Source of the DNA: Bordetella parapertussis
GTDB taxonomy: Bacteria; Pseudomonadota; Gammaproteobacteria; Burkholderiales; Casimicrobiaceae
Assembly: GCA_943331295.2 (NCBI GenBank)
Contig: CALQLA020000016.1
Location: 29,084-93,083, forward strand
Direction: 5' to 3'
Length of the DNA: 64,000 nt
The notes beneath the pieces were generated by a model. The model saw only the letters and a program-made list of their open reading frames with translations, was not told the DNA's origin and did no database searches. Positions 43,806 through 52,888 of the stretch are shown in pieces. The translations under genes and the position numbers were made by a program. Every line of letters begins with the position of its first letter. Position 1 is the first letter of the stretch.

Positions 43806-44354
43806 TCAGTAGCTCTCGAGTTCCGACACGTCGGAGATCCCGGGATGGCGGGCCGTCACCGTCGCGACCAGCGCCCGCACCGTCATCAGCGCCGCGCCGA
43901 CGGCGACGATCGCGAACGACGGCGCCAGCAGGTAGCCGAGCGGACTGGACGAGTACTCGCGCATCCCGTAGCTTTCGACGGCCCGCACGACGACGCCCCA
44001 GGTCACCGCGGCGAACAGCAGCGTCGTCAGCCCGTCGAACAGCACGAGCGATGCGCGCTGCAACCGGGGCGGGAAGTGATCGCTCAGCAGCGTGACGCGC
44101 ACGTGCCCTCCCATCCGGTACACGTACGAGACCATGAAGAACACCAACGCCGGCATCAGGAACTCGTTGTTGAGCTCCATCGCGCCGGTGATCGGCGAAT
44201 TCAAGAAGTAGCGACTCAACGCGTCGCCGGTGGTCAGCGCGACCATCGCAACCAGCGCGAACGCGGCGATGCGGACGAGAATCCGCTCGACGCGATCGCA
44301 GGCGCGGTCGATCGCCCCGCGCGCGCGCCGGGGCTCGCTTGTGATCTGTTCCAT
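43806..44354 (-). CDS. dctQ: TRAP transporter small permease DctQ
   Basis: A 182-residue protein with four membrane spans, beginning in a basic cytoplasmic N-terminus and FALVAMVALTTGDALSRYFLNSPI, the typical DctQ first helix and following loop. It forms the membrane complex with DctM. Spacing is 16 bases to dctM and 22 to dctP. Confidence 0.9.
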   Translation of the reverse strand: MEQITSEPRRARGAIDRACDRVERILVRIAAFALVAMVALTTGDALSRYFLNSPITGAMELNNEFLMPALVFFMVSYVYRMGGHVRVTLLSDHFPPRLQRASLVLFDGLTTLLFAAVTWGVVVRAVESYGMREYSSSPLGYLLAPSFAIVAVGAALMTVRALVATVTARHPGISDVSELESY

Positions 44355-44376
44355 GTCCGGGCGGGCGGCGGCGCGG

Positions 44377-45390
44377 CTAGCGCAGCTTCGCCTTCTGCGC
44401 CTGGAGGTCGTCGTAGACGGGCTTGGCGTTGTTGAAGCCCCGGCCTTCCATCTTCTTGATCATCTTCGCCGGCGCGTCCTTGTACGACTCCTGCCACTTC
44501 GCCTTGTCGGCCGCGGTCAGCGCGTAGACGGTGCCGCCGGCGTCGGTGAACGTCTTCTTCTGCTCGACGTTGCGGCGGTCGTATTCCTTGCCCATCGCGA
44601 TCGACATCTTCTCGCCGGCACGCCGGATGGTGTCCTGGATGTCGGGCGGGAACGCGTCCCAGCGCTTCTTGTCGACGAAGTAGATGGCGAGCAGGCTCAT
44701 CAGCGGCGCACCTTCCGTGGCGTGCTTGGTGACCTCCTGCAGGTGATTGCTGGCGGCCGTCGCCTGCAGGTAGGCCACGCCGTCCAGCACGCCCTTCTGC
44801 AGCGCGTCGTACATGTCGGAGGCCGGCATGTTGGTGACGGCGATGCCGAGGTCGCGCATGAAGTCGTCGGCGTCGCCGCCGCCGCCGCGGAGCTTGAGGC
44901 CCTTGGCGTCCTCCGGCACCCGGACGACCTTGCTGCGGGTGAAGATCTGGTACGGCGGCGTGCCCGACGCGGCGACCACCTTGATGGCCAGGCGGTCGTA
45001 CTCGGGCTTCAGGCTGCCGTCCGCCATCACCAGAAACACCTTGGCGAGTTGCTCGCCGGAGTCGAACTGCCCCGGCAGCGACAGCAGGTTGGTCAGCGGC
45101 ATCTTGCCCGGGATGATGCCCGGCGCGACGTAGGCGATGTCGGCGACGCCGCCCTTGACCGACTCGATGACGTCCTCCATGCGGCCCAGCTGGTTGGCCG
45201 GGAAATACTTGACCTTGATCTTGCCGCCCTCCTCGAGCGCGGGGATGAACACGTTCTGCACCGTGTCGTAGATCACGTGCCCCTTCGGGAACGAGTCCGC
45301 GATCCGCAGCGTGATGGGATCGGCGGCGAGCGCGCCGGCAGCGGCGGTCACCGCCATCGCCGCGACGGCGATGCTGAGTATCCTGCGCAT
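44377..45390 (-). CDS. dctP: TRAP transporter substrate-binding protein DctP
   Basis: A 337-residue periplasmic binding protein with a Sec signal peptide cleaved near ALAADP (residue 23). Mature motifs: ITLRIADSFPKGHV, GGKIKVKYFPANQLG, the ligand-binding arginine in KGLKLRGGGGDADDF, and GVLDGVAYLQ. A GGGG insert follows the arginine and could change the pocket. DctP proteins mostly bind carboxylates through that arginine. GGAG precedes the ATG. Confidence 0.93.
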   Translation of the reverse strand: MRRILSIAVAAMAVTAAAGALAADPITLRIADSFPKGHVIYDTVQNVFIPALEEGGKIKVKYFPANQLGRMEDVIESVKGGVADIAYVAPGIIPGKMPLTNLLSLPGQFDSGEQLAKVFLVMADGSLKPEYDRLAIKVVAASGTPPYQIFTRSKVVRVPEDAKGLKLRGGGGDADDFMRDLGIAVTNMPASDMYDALQKGVLDGVAYLQATAASNHLQEVTKHATEGAPLMSLLAIYFVDKKRWDAFPPDIQDTIRRAGEKMSIAMGKEYDRRNVEQKKTFTDAGGTVYALTAADKAKWQESYKDAPAKMIKKMEGRGFNNAKPVYDDLQAQKAKLR

Positions 45391-45410
45391 GGGTTGCTCC
45401 GTTCGGCGGG

Positions 45411-45809
45411 TCAGGCGGCGGGGGACGCGGGCTTGCTGCTCTTCACCTTGCCGTACGAGAGGCCGGTGGGATCGGTCGGCGCCTCGCCGGTGGTCGCACC
45501 CGGCATCTGCACGACGATCCAGGTGCCGCCCTGGGGCGCGCGCACTTCGTAGGCGACCTTCTCGGGAAAGTCGATCAGCGTCCCCGGGCCGTACTTCCTG
45601 CCGTTGACGATGAACTCGCCCTCGAGGATGTAGCGCAGCTGGCGGAACTGGTGGCCGTGCGGGAAGGTTCCCGAGTCCGGCGCGAATTTCTGCAACTCGA
45701 AGTTGACGCCGTCGCGGAAGCTCAGCACCTTGATCCAGTTGTCGTCGAACCGCGTTTCCTGCCAGTCCATGTCGTGAATGCTCTGGGAGACCAGTTCCTG
45801 CAGCGCCAT
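45411..45809 (-). CDS. cupin-domain protein, first gene of the catabolic operon
   Basis: A 132-residue cupin. The barrel is visible as FPHGHQFRQLRYILEGEFIVNGRKYGPGTLIDFPE and ends with TWIVVQMPG. Only two histidines occur in the first motif, so metal binding is possible but not certain. AAGGAG upstream of the ATG at 45809 confirms the start. It is the promoter-proximal gene of the operon running to 31867 and is divergent from the LysR gene, so it may be a ligand-handling or isomerase accessory. Confidence 0.83.
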   Translation of the reverse strand: MALQELVSQSIHDMDWQETRFDDNWIKVLSFRDGVNFELQKFAPDSGTFPHGHQFRQLRYILEGEFIVNGRKYGPGTLIDFPEKVAYEVRAPQGGTWIVVQMPGATTGEAPTDPTGLSYGKVKSSKPASPAA

Positions 45810-45947
45810 GTCGCTTCTCCTTGGTGAGATCGGCGAAGCCTCCGCCCTGACGCAGGCGGTGCGCGCCGCGGCCAGCCGTGCGTGGCCGCGAGCCCGATGA
45901 ATTCGATCGACGAAGCCTACCGCTGGCATCCGGGCCGCCTAAGCGGT

Positions 45948-45962
45948 ATAAATGATTCTTAT
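45948..45962. promoter_or_regulatory. LysR-type operator overlapping a TATA box
   Basis: ATAA-N7-TTAT fits the LysR T-N11-A operator pattern. It overlaps TATAAA, which can serve as the -10 of the LysR gene, and lies about 140 bases from the operon's first start codon on the other strand. The same arrangement, ATAA-N7-TGAT, precedes the second LysR gene at 49547. Confidence 0.55.
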
Positions 45963-45983
45963 GTTCATCCGTCCAACCCGGCT

Positions 45984-46994
45984 ATGCCCAACATGGGCGC
46001 CGGGCACCTGCCCGTGACCCGCGCCGCCAAGTCGCCTCGCCTCGCGTCGAGCCTCGACGTGCGCGCGCTCGAGATCTTCGTCAGCGTCATCGAGGCCCGG
46101 GGCATGACGGGCGCGGCGCGCCAGCTTTGCATCACGCAGCCCGCGGTGTCGTTCGCGATCCAGCACCTCGAGGCGACGCTCGGCACCACGCTGCTCGACC
46201 GGACGACGCGCCCGCTGCGGCCGACCGCCGCCGGCGTCGTGCTGCACCGCCGCGCCAGGCGGATCCTGTCGGACGTCGAGTCGCTGCGGGGCGCGGTCAG
46301 CACCGCCGGCGGGCGCGCGCTCCCGAACATCCGGATCGGACTCGTCGCGTCGGTCACGGCGCTCGGCGCGCCGCTGATCCTCGCGCTGCAGTCGCTCGCG
46401 GAGGAACTGCGGATCTGGTCGACGCTGACGCCGCACCTGACGGCGGCGCTGCGCGACCGCGAGCTCGACGTGCTCATCACCAGCGAGGCGCTGGACGATC
46501 TGCCGGATCTCGAGCGCAAGCCGGTGCTCCACGAGCCGTTCATGCTCGCCATCCCGCGGGATTTCGCCGCGACGCGCAAGGGCATCACGCTGCCCGCGCT
46601 CTGCGACGCGCTGCCTCTCATCCGCTACACGAGCCGGTCGAACATCGGCACGGTCCAGGAGCGCTACCTGCGCCGCCGTCGCATCGAGCCGCCGCACCGC
46701 CTGGAGTTCGACTCGTCGTCGTCGATCGTCGAGATGGTGGCGGCAGGACTGGGCTGGGCGATGACGACGCCGCTGTGCCTCGTGCAGAGCGGCGTCAACC
46801 TCGAATCGGTTGCGCTCCGCCCGCTCGACGGCGCGGCGCTGATGCGCAGCCTGTACGTGATCGCGCGCCAGAACGAGCTCCCCGGCACCTGCGACCGCAT
46901 CCGCGACATCGTCAGTGCGCTCGTGCGCGACCTCCTCGCACAGCGGCTGCGGGGGCCCAACGCCTGGCTGCTCGACTCGATCAGCTACAGCTAG
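45984..46994 (+). CDS. LysR-family transcriptional regulator (1)
   Basis: A 336-residue regulator. The N-terminal helix-turn-helix is LEIFVSVIEARGMTGAARQLCITQPAVSFAIQHLEATLGTTLLDR, followed by a two-lobed effector domain starting at IRIGLVASVTALGAP. It is divergent from the 14-gene operon and is its likely ligand-responsive activator and autoregulator. ATG 45984 is used; the ATG at the promoter (45961) is out of frame. It resembles the second LysR protein at 49560 throughout, including a tryptophan- and serine-containing C-terminus, so the two are probably paralogues. Confidence 0.9.
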   Translation: MPNMGAGHLPVTRAAKSPRLASSLDVRALEIFVSVIEARGMTGAARQLCITQPAVSFAIQHLEATLGTTLLDRTTRPLRPTAAGVVLHRRARRILSDVESLRGAVSTAGGRALPNIRIGLVASVTALGAPLILALQSLAEELRIWSTLTPHLTAALRDRELDVLITSEALDDLPDLERKPVLHEPFMLAIPRDFAATRKGITLPALCDALPLIRYTSRSNIGTVQERYLRRRRIEPPHRLEFDSSSSIVEMVAAGLGWAMTTPLCLVQSGVNLESVALRPLDGAALMRSLYVIARQNELPGTCDRIRDIVSALVRDLLAQRLRGPNAWLLDSISYS

Positions 46995-47033
46995 CGCCAC
47001 GCGCGCGAAGAAAGTCGCCGCAGCGGCCGTGCG

Positions 47034-48437
47034 TCAGGCGTCGGCACCCGCCGTCACCGCGGCGAGCAGTGCCGCGATCGGCCCGGTGCGATCCAGCCCG
47101 TCGATCGCCGCGAACACCGCGCGCTGCGCGGCGGCGCTCATCCGGTGGCGCGTCATCGCGACGAACTTGGCGCGGATGCCCGCGCGATCGATCGGCCGCG
47201 CCGGCGTGCCGAGCGAATCCTGAACCTGCTCCTCGCACGCGCTGCCGTCCGCGAAGCCGATGCGGATGGCTCCGGCGAAGTGCTCGGGAAAGGCCGCCTG
47301 CAGCGCGGGATCGACGTGCGCGTGCACGCGATCGGCGAGTGCCAGCAGGTCGGACCGGTCGCGCGGACCCGCCTCGAAGAGCTCGGGCGCCGCCGGGTCG
47401 TCGAGCAGCGCGACCGCGGTCACGTAGGGCAGGCTGTACTGCGCGGCCATCGTCGATCGCGGCCGGCGCTCCAGGTGGTGCTCGACCATCGCGCGCGGCC
47501 CGTACACGTCGACGCGCGCGACGTCGGCCGGCGTGAACGGCCGCCGCTCGCGGCACCGCAGGGCGGCCTCCACCAGCGCATGGAAATTCTTGCAGCAGGG
47601 ATAGAGCTTGATGCTGACGCGGGAGATCTCGAACGCCTCGTCCGGGATGGGCGGCCAGGCGTCCGGGCCCGGCGTCCCGGCGAGCATCCGCGCGATGCCG
47701 AACCGGCCCTCGATGGCTTCCCGCGGCCCGGTGAGCCCGCGCGCGGCGAGCTGCGCGGCGAGCACGCCGCGCTCCGCCGGCAGGCCGCCGTACAGCCGCT
47801 TCACCATCGTGCCCGCCGGATCCTGCGAGAACTGCATCAGGCCGCTGCTCATCGACGCGGCAATGCCGAACGCGCGGCGCATGCCGTCCCCGTCGAGCGC
47901 CAGCAGCCGGCCGGCCGCCGCCGCCGCGCCGAACACGCCCAGCGTCGCGGTCGGGTGCATTCCGCGCTCGATCAGCGCCTGCCCCAGCACCATCCCGAGC
48001 CGGCACTGCACTTCGTAGCCCGCGACGATCGCGGCGATGACGCGCGGGCCTTCCGCCGCAAGCGCCTCGCCGACGGCGAGCGCGGCCGGGATCACGACGG
48101 CTCCCGGATGCGAGAGCGAGCGGTCGTGCGTGTCGTCGAGCTCCAGCGCATGCCCGGCCGTGCCGTTGACGAGCGCCGCGTTGCGTGCCGACGTGCGGCC
48201 GCCGCCGTACAGCGTCGCCTGCGGCGCGGCCGCCTCCGCGAGCACTGTCTCGCGGACGATCTCCGTCCACGGCAGCGCCCACCCGCGCAGCGAAACGCCG
48301 AGGTGATCCACGACAAGGTCCCGGGCCGCCTCGACGGCCGCCTGCGGCAGGGTCGCGAAATCGATCCCGCTCGCGCGCCGGGCGAGCGCGTCGGTGATGC
48401 CCTCGCCCGGCGACTCGACGCGCCCCCTCACGGGCAC
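47034..48437 (-). CDS. MmgE/PrpD family protein
   Basis: A 467-residue paralogue of the protein at 37539. Conserved: ARDLVVDHLGVSLRG, GHALELDDTHDRSLSHPGAVVIP, GMHPTATLGVFGAAAAAGRLL, DPAGTMVKRLYGG with the active-site lysine, and VSIKLYPCCKNFHALVEA. It starts at GTG 48437 and lies 43 bases after a Bug gene, forming a two-gene unit controlled from the second LysR promoter region. Substrate unknown. Confidence 0.9.
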   Translation of the reverse strand: MPVRGRVESPGEGITDALARRASGIDFATLPQAAVEAARDLVVDHLGVSLRGWALPWTEIVRETVLAEAAAPQATLYGGGRTSARNAALVNGTAGHALELDDTHDRSLSHPGAVVIPAALAVGEALAAEGPRVIAAIVAGYEVQCRLGMVLGQALIERGMHPTATLGVFGAAAAAGRLLALDGDGMRRAFGIAASMSSGLMQFSQDPAGTMVKRLYGGLPAERGVLAAQLAARGLTGPREAIEGRFGIARMLAGTPGPDAWPPIPDEAFEISRVSIKLYPCCKNFHALVEAALRCRERRPFTPADVARVDVYGPRAMVEHHLERRPRSTMAAQYSLPYVTAVALLDDPAAPELFEAGPRDRSDLLALADRVHAHVDPALQAAFPEHFAGAIRIGFADGSACEEQVQDSLGTPARPIDRAGIRAKFVAMTRHRMSAAAQRAVFAAIDGLDRTGPIAALLAAVTAGADA

Positions 48438-48480
48438 CTGCCCGTACTTCCCGCCATGAGGCGATGCACCATGCGTCGCG

Positions 48481-49461
48481 CTACTGCGGCTTCAGCCCGG
48501 AGTCCTTGAACGCGCGCGTCCAGCGCGCGTACTCCTTGTCCAGGAAGCCGCGGAACGCGGCCGGGCCGATGAACGTGGTGTCGGCACCCAGCGCCTCCAG
48601 CCGCTCGCGCAGCGCCGGCGTCGCGAGCGCCGCCGCGATGTCCGCGGCGAGCTTGTCGACGACTGCCGGCGGCGTGCCGGCCGGCGCGAAGATGCCGAAC
48701 CACGCCGTCAGCTCGTAGCCGGGAAGGATCGTCTCGGCGACCGTCGGGATCTCGGGCAGCGCCTTGGCCCGCTTCTCGCTCGCCACGGCCAGCGCGTTCA
48801 GCCGGCCCTCCTTGATGTAGGGGATCGCCGAACTCACGCTGGCCAGCATCAGCGAGATGTGGTTGCCCAGGAGGTCGGTCAGCGCCGGCCCCGCGCCCTT
48901 GTACGGGATGTACGTCATCTCCGTGCCCGTGCCCTTGGCGAGCATCTCCATCCCGAGGTAGGTCATCTGGTCGGTACCGGCGTAGTTGAGCTTCTTCGGG
49001 TTCGCCTTCGCGTAGGCGACGAGGTCCTTCGCGCTGTCGACCTTGAGCCCCGGCGCGCTGACGATCACCATCGGCAGCGACGAGAACACCGCGACCGGGA
49101 CCAGGTCGCGCATCGTGTCGTACGGCAGGTCCTTGTACGCCGACTGGTTCAGCACGAACGGGACGCCGGAGACCGCGACCAGCGTGTAGCCGTCGGGCGG
49201 CGCCTTGGCGACCAGCGCGGCGCCGATCGACGCGTCGGCACCCGGCTTGTTGTCGACGACGAAGGACTGCCCGGTGATCTCGGCCAGGCGCTGCGCGAGA
49301 GGCCGCGTCAGCACGTCGGTGCCGCCGCCGGCCGAGTACGGCACGACGAGGCGCACGGACCGTGCCGGATAGGGGTCGGCCGCCCACGCCGGCGCCACGA
49401 CACCCGCCACCAGGGCGACCAGCCACCGCATCATGCGTCGGCGCGAACGGAAATGCTCCAT
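48481..49461 (-). CDS. Bug-family periplasmic substrate-binding protein
   Basis: A 326-residue exported protein: signal peptide MMRWLVALVAGVVAPAWA region with a basic RSRRR head, then YPARSVRLVVPYSAGGGTD, VDNKPGADASIGAALVAK, YIPYKGAGPALTDLLGNHISLM, all Bug landmarks. GGAGG lies just before the ATG. It is divergent from the second LysR gene, 98 bases apart. The third Bug protein of the window; none has its TctAB partner here. Confidence 0.93.
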   Translation of the reverse strand: MEHFRSRRRMMRWLVALVAGVVAPAWAADPYPARSVRLVVPYSAGGGTDVLTRPLAQRLAEITGQSFVVDNKPGADASIGAALVAKAPPDGYTLVAVSGVPFVLNQSAYKDLPYDTMRDLVPVAVFSSLPMVIVSAPGLKVDSAKDLVAYAKANPKKLNYAGTDQMTYLGMEMLAKGTGTEMTYIPYKGAGPALTDLLGNHISLMLASVSSAIPYIKEGRLNALAVASEKRAKALPEIPTVAETILPGYELTAWFGIFAPAGTPPAVVDKLAADIAAALATPALRERLEALGADTTFIGPAAFRGFLDKEYARWTRAFKDSGLKPQ

Positions 49462-49546
49462 GGCTCCTCCTCCCGGCGCAACCGGCGACGTACCGGCTCC
49501 CGCGCACGCCGCATTGGGACCGTCTTGCCCGGGCGCGTCATCCGGT

Positions 49547-49561
49547 ATAAACAGTTCTGAT
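49547..49561. promoter_or_regulatory. LysR-type operator/TATA box at the start of the second LysR gene
   Basis: ATAA-N7-TGAT, overlapping TATAAA (49546-49551). The start codon of the regulator begins at 49560, only 8 bases after the TATA box, so transcription would begin at the ATG itself. Confidence 0.55.
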
Positions 49562-50573
49562 GGAATCCATCAACCGCCCGCGGGTGGCAAGGCGCGCGCT
49601 GCGCGGCCCGCCCGGGCCGCCTTCGCTCAACCTGCGCGCGATCGGGACGCTGGTCGCGATCGTCGAGACCGGCAGCATCACGCTCGCGGCGAAACGGCTC
49701 GGAACCAGCCAACCCGCGGTCTCGATGGCGCTGCGCGAGCTCGAGGACGCGCTCGGCACCGTGCTGCTCGATCGCACGGTGCGCCCGCTGCGTGCCACGC
49801 ATGCCGGCCTCGCCCTCTATCACCGCGCCGCGCAACTCGTCGCGGACGTCGCGGAGCTGCGCTCGGCCGTCGCGGGCGCCGCGACGGGCAGGACGGCGCG
49901 ACTGCGGATCGGCTTCGTCACGCCGTTCGGCAGCGCGCTGATCCGCCGGCTGCAGCCGATGGCGGGCGAGCTCGAGGTCCGCTCCGGCCTCACGCCGGAT
50001 CTCGTGCGCGCGCTGCTCGCGCGCGACCTCGACATCGTCGTGACGAGCAGCCCGGCCGCCGACCCGGCGGGACTCGACAGCGTCCGCATCGCCACCGAGC
50101 CGTTTGTCGCCGTCCTCCCGCGCAGCGCCCCGGCGGCCGCCACGTGGGCCCGCATCGAGGCCGCGACGCGCGGCCTCGCCTTCGTCCGCTACACGGCGCG
50201 CTCGGCGATCGCGGGCGCGGTCGAGCGCATCCTGCGCCAGCGCGGCCTCGAGCCGCCCGACCGCTTCGAGTTCGATACCTCGCTGTCGTTGCTGACGACG
50301 GTGGCCGCCGGCCTTGGCTGGGCGATCACGACGCCGATCTGCATCGCGCAAAGCCGCTACGCCGCCGATGACTTCCGCATCGTGCCGCTGCCCGGCGCCA
50401 CGGCGCGGCGGCAGCTCGTGATCGTCCACCGCCGCGGCGAATTCGAGGCGAGCGTCGAGTGCATCCGTGCGCTGGTCACGGAACACCTGTCCGAGCGCAT
50501 CCGGTCCGCGTTCGGCGCGACGATGCCGTGGATCGCAAACGCCGTCAGCTTCGACGACGCACCCGCCGCGTAG
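49560..50573 (+). CDS. LysR-family transcriptional regulator (2), probably leaderless mRNA
   Basis: A 337-residue regulator with helix-turn-helix IGTLVAIVETGSITLAAKRLGTSQPAVSMALRELEDALG and an effector-binding domain from LRIGFVTPFGSALI onwards. It is divergent from the Bug-MmgE/PrpD pair and is its likely activator. The ATG lies 8 bases downstream of TATAAA with no room for a ribosome site, which predicts a leaderless transcript. It is paralogous to the LysR protein at 45984. Confidence 0.9.
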   Translation: MESINRPRVARRALRGPPGPPSLNLRAIGTLVAIVETGSITLAAKRLGTSQPAVSMALRELEDALGTVLLDRTVRPLRATHAGLALYHRAAQLVADVAELRSAVAGAATGRTARLRIGFVTPFGSALIRRLQPMAGELEVRSGLTPDLVRALLARDLDIVVTSSPAADPAGLDSVRIATEPFVAVLPRSAPAAATWARIEAATRGLAFVRYTARSAIAGAVERILRQRGLEPPDRFEFDTSLSLLTTVAAGLGWAITTPICIAQSRYAADDFRIVPLPGATARRQLVIVHRRGEFEASVECIRALVTEHLSERIRSAFGATMPWIANAVSFDDAPAA

Positions 50574-50620
50574 GACGCGGGCGGGCGGGGGACCGCCGGC
50601 GGCGCCGCGGGAGAGGCTTG

Positions 50621-52888
50621 CTACAGGCCGCCCATCGTCGCGGTCGGGAAGAACGGCAGCGTGCGCACGCGATTGCCGGTGAGCCGCGCGTAGGCGCTGG
50701 CGAGCGCCGGGGCGAGCGGCGGCACGCCAGGCTCGCCGACGCCGCTCGGCGGATTGGCGCTGGCGACGATCTGCACGGTGACCTGCGGCATCTCGCTCAT
50801 CCGCATCACGCGGTAGTTGCGGAAGTTCTGCTGCACCGCCTTGCCGGCGCTGAACGTCGACTGGCCCCACAGCGCGGCGTTCAGCGCATGCACGATGCCG
50901 CCCTGCATCTGCGCCTCGACCGAATCGGGGTTGATCACGGTGCCGCAGTCGATGACGCAGTGGACCCGGTGCACCTTCATCGTGCCCGCCGCCGGCTGCG
51001 AGATCTCGACGACCTCGCAGACGATCGTGCCGAACGACTCGACGATCGCAACACCCCAGGCATGCCCGGCCGCGAGCGTATTGCGCCACGCCTGCGTGGC
51101 GAGGTCCGCCGCCCACAGCACAGCCTGCACGCGCGGGCTGTTGGCGAGGTGGTTGTAGCGGAACGTGAACGGATCGACCTTGGCTGCGATCGCCAGCTCG
51201 TCGATCATGCTTTCCACCGCGAAGCCGTTGATCGATGCGCCGACCGAGCGCCAGAAGCCCACCGGGATGCCCGCCGGCAGCGGCACCCACTCGACGAGGC
51301 TCGTCCCGAGCGCGTACGGCAAGCGCACCGCGCCCTCGACCGCCTGCGAATCGACGGCGCCGGGCGGCAGCCAGCCGCGCTGGCCCAGGATCGCCTGCGA
51401 GACGTTGCGGCACGACCACGCCTTGATCAGGCCGCTGGCCAGCGTCGCCTTGAGGTTGACCTGCGCATAGGGCCGGTACTGGTCGTGCGCGAAGTCCTCC
51501 TCGCGCTTCCAGGTGAGCTTCACCGGCCGCTTGACCGCCATGCCGACCTCGAGCGCCTGGCGCACGTAGTCCATCTCGAACTTGCGGCCGAGGCCGCCGC
51601 CCAGCAGCGTCGTGTGCACGGTGATGCTCGCGGCGGGCAGCTTGGTGATCGTGCCGGCCAGCGCCGCCACCGCCGAGGCGCCCTGCGTCGGCGCCCAGAT
51701 CTCGCAACTCACCGGCACGGTGCCGGAAAAGACGATGCTGACGGTGCAGTTCAGCACCTCCATCGTCGCATGCGCGAGGTAGGGCAGCGTGTAGGTCGCG
51801 CTGACGGTCGGCGTGCCGAGCGCGCCGGCCACCTGCACCTCGGCCACCGGCGCGTACGTCGCGGGCGTGTAGCCGGTCGGCGGCGCGGGCTCGGCGACGA
51901 GCGCGGCGCCGCCGGTCATCAGCGTCGCGGCCCTGGCGGCGATCTGTGCGCTGTCCACGTCGGTGGTGGATGCGGGCAGCGTCCACGTCGCGGACGCCGC
52001 ATTGGCAAGGCGCATTGCGAGCCACGTGTTGCTCGCGACGACGGCAAAGGCGTTGACCGAGCCGGCCGTCACTTTGCCGCGCGAATCCGACGCGGTGCAG
52101 GGAACGATCGCGATCGCGCCGGAGGGCAGCGACGGCGTCTTCGCCAGCGTACCGCCGATCGTCGGGCAGTGGCGGACCGCCGCGAACACCATGTTGGGGA
52201 ACCAGACGTCGATGCCGTACTTCGCGCTGCCGTCCACCTTGGCCGGGATGTCGACGCGGGGCACGCGCTTGCCGATCAGCCGGAAGTTGGCGGGCGCGGT
52301 GAGCCGCAGGTCGGCGGGGACCGGTTGCGCCGCCGCGGCGACGGCGAGGCTGCCGTACGTCCAAGTCGTGCCGGTGGGAACGTGCTTCACGATCGCGCTG
52401 GCGGCGGTGAAGTTGTCGCGGCTGCCGTCGCCCTTGGCGGCCATTGCCGCGGCGATCAGCATCTCGCGCGCGGCGGCGCCGGCGTTGCGCAGCGTCGCGT
52501 AGCGGCCGCTGACGGCGCTGCTGCCGCCGGTGAAATAGGACACGACCGGGTCGACGAGCGACTGGACGACCGTGACCTGGTTCCAGTCGGCCATCAGTTC
52601 CTCGGCGAGGATCTGCGACAGGCCGCTCATCGCGCCCTGGCCCATCTCGGCGCCGCCGAAGGCCAGCGTGATGGTGCCGCTCGGGTCGATGTGGATGTAG
52701 GCATTGGCCAGCTGGCCCGGCGTCGCGGTGGCGGCCTCGACGCTTCCCATGCGCCCGGCGAGCGGCACGACGAATGCGAGGGCGAGGCCCTTGGCGGCGA
52801 GGGTGAGGAAGCCGCGGCGGTCCATCTGCGGCAGCGCGGAGGCCGGAACTCCGATCGGCGAATTCATCGGTGTCGTCCTCGCGCTCAT
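50621..52888 (-). CDS. molybdopterin-binding subunit of an isoquinoline 1-oxidoreductase-type hydroxylase
   Basis: A 755-residue protein of the IorB/aldehyde-oxidase class. A twin-arginine signal (MDRRGFLTLAAKGLALAFVVPLAG, residues 22 on) marks it for export with its cofactor. Family motifs: GGAEMGQGAMSGLSQILAEEL, TTLLGGGLGRKFEMDYVRQAL, FGTIVCEVVEIS, and the late GEPGVPPLAPALASA with the likely catalytic glutamate. The ATG at 52888 overlaps the stop of the iron-sulfur subunit gene by 4 bases. Such enzymes hydroxylate N-heterocycles or aldehydes using water. No cytochrome subunit or maturation gene is adjacent. Confidence 0.9.
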   Translation of the reverse strand: MSARTTPMNSPIGVPASALPQMDRRGFLTLAAKGLALAFVVPLAGRMGSVEAATATPGQLANAYIHIDPSGTITLAFGGAEMGQGAMSGLSQILAEELMADWNQVTVVQSLVDPVVSYFTGGSSAVSGRYATLRNAGAAAREMLIAAAMAAKGDGSRDNFTAASAIVKHVPTGTTWTYGSLAVAAAAQPVPADLRLTAPANFRLIGKRVPRVDIPAKVDGSAKYGIDVWFPNMVFAAVRHCPTIGGTLAKTPSLPSGAIAIVPCTASDSRGKVTAGSVNAFAVVASNTWLAMRLANAASATWTLPASTTDVDSAQIAARAATLMTGGAALVAEPAPPTGYTPATYAPVAEVQVAGALGTPTVSATYTLPYLAHATMEVLNCTVSIVFSGTVPVSCEIWAPTQGASAVAALAGTITKLPAASITVHTTLLGGGLGRKFEMDYVRQALEVGMAVKRPVKLTWKREEDFAHDQYRPYAQVNLKATLASGLIKAWSCRNVSQAILGQRGWLPPGAVDSQAVEGAVRLPYALGTSLVEWVPLPAGIPVGFWRSVGASINGFAVESMIDELAIAAKVDPFTFRYNHLANSPRVQAVLWAADLATQAWRNTLAAGHAWGVAIVESFGTIVCEVVEISQPAAGTMKVHRVHCVIDCGTVINPDSVEAQMQGGIVHALNAALWGQSTFSAGKAVQQNFRNYRVMRMSEMPQVTVQIVASANPPSGVGEPGVPPLAPALASAYARLTGNRVRTLPFFPTATMGGL

